NCBI GenBank assembly: GCA_037577475.1
Contig: CM075187.1
Location: 27,453,810-27,517,809, forward strand
Length of the DNA stretch: 64,000 bases
Direction: 5' to 3'
From: Chaunax sp. Z400
Lineage: Eukaryota > Chordata > Actinopteri > Lophiiformes > Chaunacidae
In this document: positions 62,504-64,000 of the stretch, in pieces
Position numbering within the stretch: position 1 is the first letter of the stretch
Layout of the letters: each line of letters starts with the position of its first letter
The notes under the pieces: model-generated
Databases searched by the model: none
Seen by the model: the letters and a program-made list of their open reading frames with translations, nothing else
Told to the model about the DNA's origin: nothing
Translations under genes and position numbers: made by a program

Positions 62504-63023
62504 GTAACGTGACTCCTGAGACAACCAGCTTACTTCTGAGGTACATCCCAGATACCACAGCTTTAGGATGCATTTTCAAAGTTTTGAAATCAGAATTCAG
62601 GCATTATCATTAATGGCATGCTGAATTCCAGCCAGGACTCACTTCCATTCTACTTTTTCAAGCATTTATTTAATTTACTGGCAGCCAGCCAGCCAGAGCC
62701 TATGGGTCAAAGCACTTCAGGTTGAGTGAGGGACACAAAATGTGATGATACTGCCAGACGTGTGTACTTGGTAACCTGTTTGAAGTAGCTCACTCTGTAA
62801 AAATACACATCTAAAGAGCACAGTATACAGGTATTCATCAGTGTCTCTCCCAGGACCTTTATGGTTTTATTGTGATAATAGGAGAGTAATTTTATTGTAC
62901 CAGAAGTGTTAATGTTCTGCTCAAGATTTATTTAGTCATTAGAGGTATAAGAAAGAGCAACTGATGCTCTGAGGGCTCTTTAATACTGTATATTCTATAA
63001 AAAAAATAAAAAAAAATAAATAA

Positions 63024-63027
<4 letters not shown>

Positions 63028-63091
<64 letters not shown>
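63028..63091. repeat. (TA)n microsatellite
   Basis: About 31 TA units in the right arm. The left arm has only a short atatatatata at 5982-5992. Confidence 0.95.
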
Positions 63092-63095
<4 letters not shown>

Positions 63096-63155
63096 CTCTA
63101 AAAGAGCAGAAGAAAAGACACACACACCAGCAGAAAAGTAAAGCACACACACATT

Positions 63156-63773
63156 TCAGAAGTTGAGAGATGGAGGAAAAAGTATGAGATTTCCACTAAT
63201 TCTCTCTATCTTCCTTTTTCCGAGGTGACCTGACTAGTTAGAAAACCAGGGATCTGGATCTGGACTCGGTTCGGCCTCCTCCACATGTGTCAGTTCTAAA
63301 TTTAAGAAAACCAAATGTTCCTGTCACACCTGAAGATTCCACCAGTACATGTGTCTGTGTACTAATATATGCAGCAAACATGCAGCTGCAGGAAAAACCA
63401 AACCCAAACCTGACTTTGTTTTTGAAACCTTCAATGAGTTTATGCAGGCGTAAAGGTAGGGACTGTAGATGATGGCATCCTTCATCACCAGTGGCTCACA
63501 GCCATGGACTACCAAGCCTTCATCTAATGTAACATTGTCCTTTTTTATCTATGCATGTATGCATGCATGCATATCTCTGTCATCTGTGCTAAAAACTTGA
63601 AAACAGCTCCTGTTAGCCATCCACTGCCTATGGCATATATGAAGGCATGTGTATGCTGTGACTTCGTTCAGCCTAAGAGCCTCAACACATACACGAGGCA
63701 GCTAATCTGTGTAAATATCAGACTCCTATAGCGCCATCTAGTGCTCCCAGTACATTAGCAAGAATTCACCATA
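63156..63773. other. No gene recognised
   Basis: Unique intergenic sequence outside the inverted arm. Confidence 0.5.
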
Positions 63774-63967
63774 CCTGAATCTAAACCACCAATCAGCACC
63801 AGGAGGAGTGTCTGAAGGAGTGTCAATCACTCTGGTGCATGGTGAGGGCAACCCCCCTCTTCCCCACATGCTCTCACTCACAAGCGCAACTCTGAGGGGA
63901 GGGGCTTTGGAGGCTTTGGACTCATCAGCCACTCCTCCTGGCTCTGATTGGTGGTTTAGATTCAGGC
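63774..63967. mobile_element. Short MITE with ~36-bp terminal inverted repeats
   Basis: Left end cctgaatctaaaccaccaat, then gcaccaggaggagtg; right end cactcctcctggctctgatt, then ggtggtttagattcagg. About 194 bp, so the transcript would fold into a long hairpin. No coding capacity. Confidence 0.85.
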
Positions 63968-64000
63968 CTGGTGGCTTCTGGTAAATGGAATTAGAAGCAC

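Larger units (their letters stand above)
54625..63155 (-). repeat. Right arm of large inverted duplication
   Basis: Reverse-complement partner of 5915-12755. Relative to the left arm it lacks about 2.7 kb (mini-vigilin exons 4-10) and about 1.3 kb (upstream region), and has about 5.6 kb extra (55057-60630). The outer edge is near 63155, after which similarity stops. Confidence 0.9.

Overview
The window looks like a teleost fish chromosome. It carries vertebrate-type split genes with short to very long GT-AG introns, a niban2 (FAM129B) gene, vigilin-type KH exons, Tc1- and hAT-like transposon relics, tRNA-headed SINEs and many micro- and minisatellites. No prokaryotic features are present.

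Layout. 1-1130: 23/46-bp satellite running off the left edge. 1131-5900: no gene seen, apart from a C-free GT-rich minisatellite (3170-4245) and a short retroviral RNase H relic (4325-4567). 6596-9868, minus strand: a ten-exon 'mini-vigilin' (HDLBP-like, about 492 codons) that keeps the first four and the last two KH modules of vigilin but lacks the central nine. It has two splice-site problems, so it may be a decaying gene. 13790-54095, plus strand: niban2, 14 coding exons, 1265 codons. The first intron is 17 kb and full of transposon relics. The last coding exon has expanded into eight tandem copies of a 63-residue acidic, SPK-bearing unit. 61799-62503, plus strand: exons 1-3 of a second mini-vigilin copy, the rest deleted.

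Large-scale structure. niban2 sits in the roughly 42-kb spacer of a broken inverted repeat. The left arm is about 5.9-12.75 kb and the right arm about 54.63-63.15 kb. The arms match in four collinear inverted blocks separated by indels: 2.7 kb of mini-vigilin exons and 1.3 kb of upstream sequence are missing from the right arm, and 5.6 kb is extra in it. The inner breakpoint on the left lies at a 22-bp minisatellite.

Most notable observations: (1) a 2.1-kb array of about 56 38-bp repeats in niban2 intron 1 that appears to be an amplified piece of a Tc1-like transposase gene, with the N- and C-terminal ends of the same transposase flanking it; (2) the 8 x 63-residue expansion of the Niban2 tail; (3) the internally deleted vigilin paralogue and its inverted partial copy; (4) a 42-base C tract with an adjoining CA tract inside a second Tc1 transposase, where a Trp-Gly-Gly stretch normally lies. 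All functional statements rest on reading the sequence and recalled family knowledge; no database search was run.
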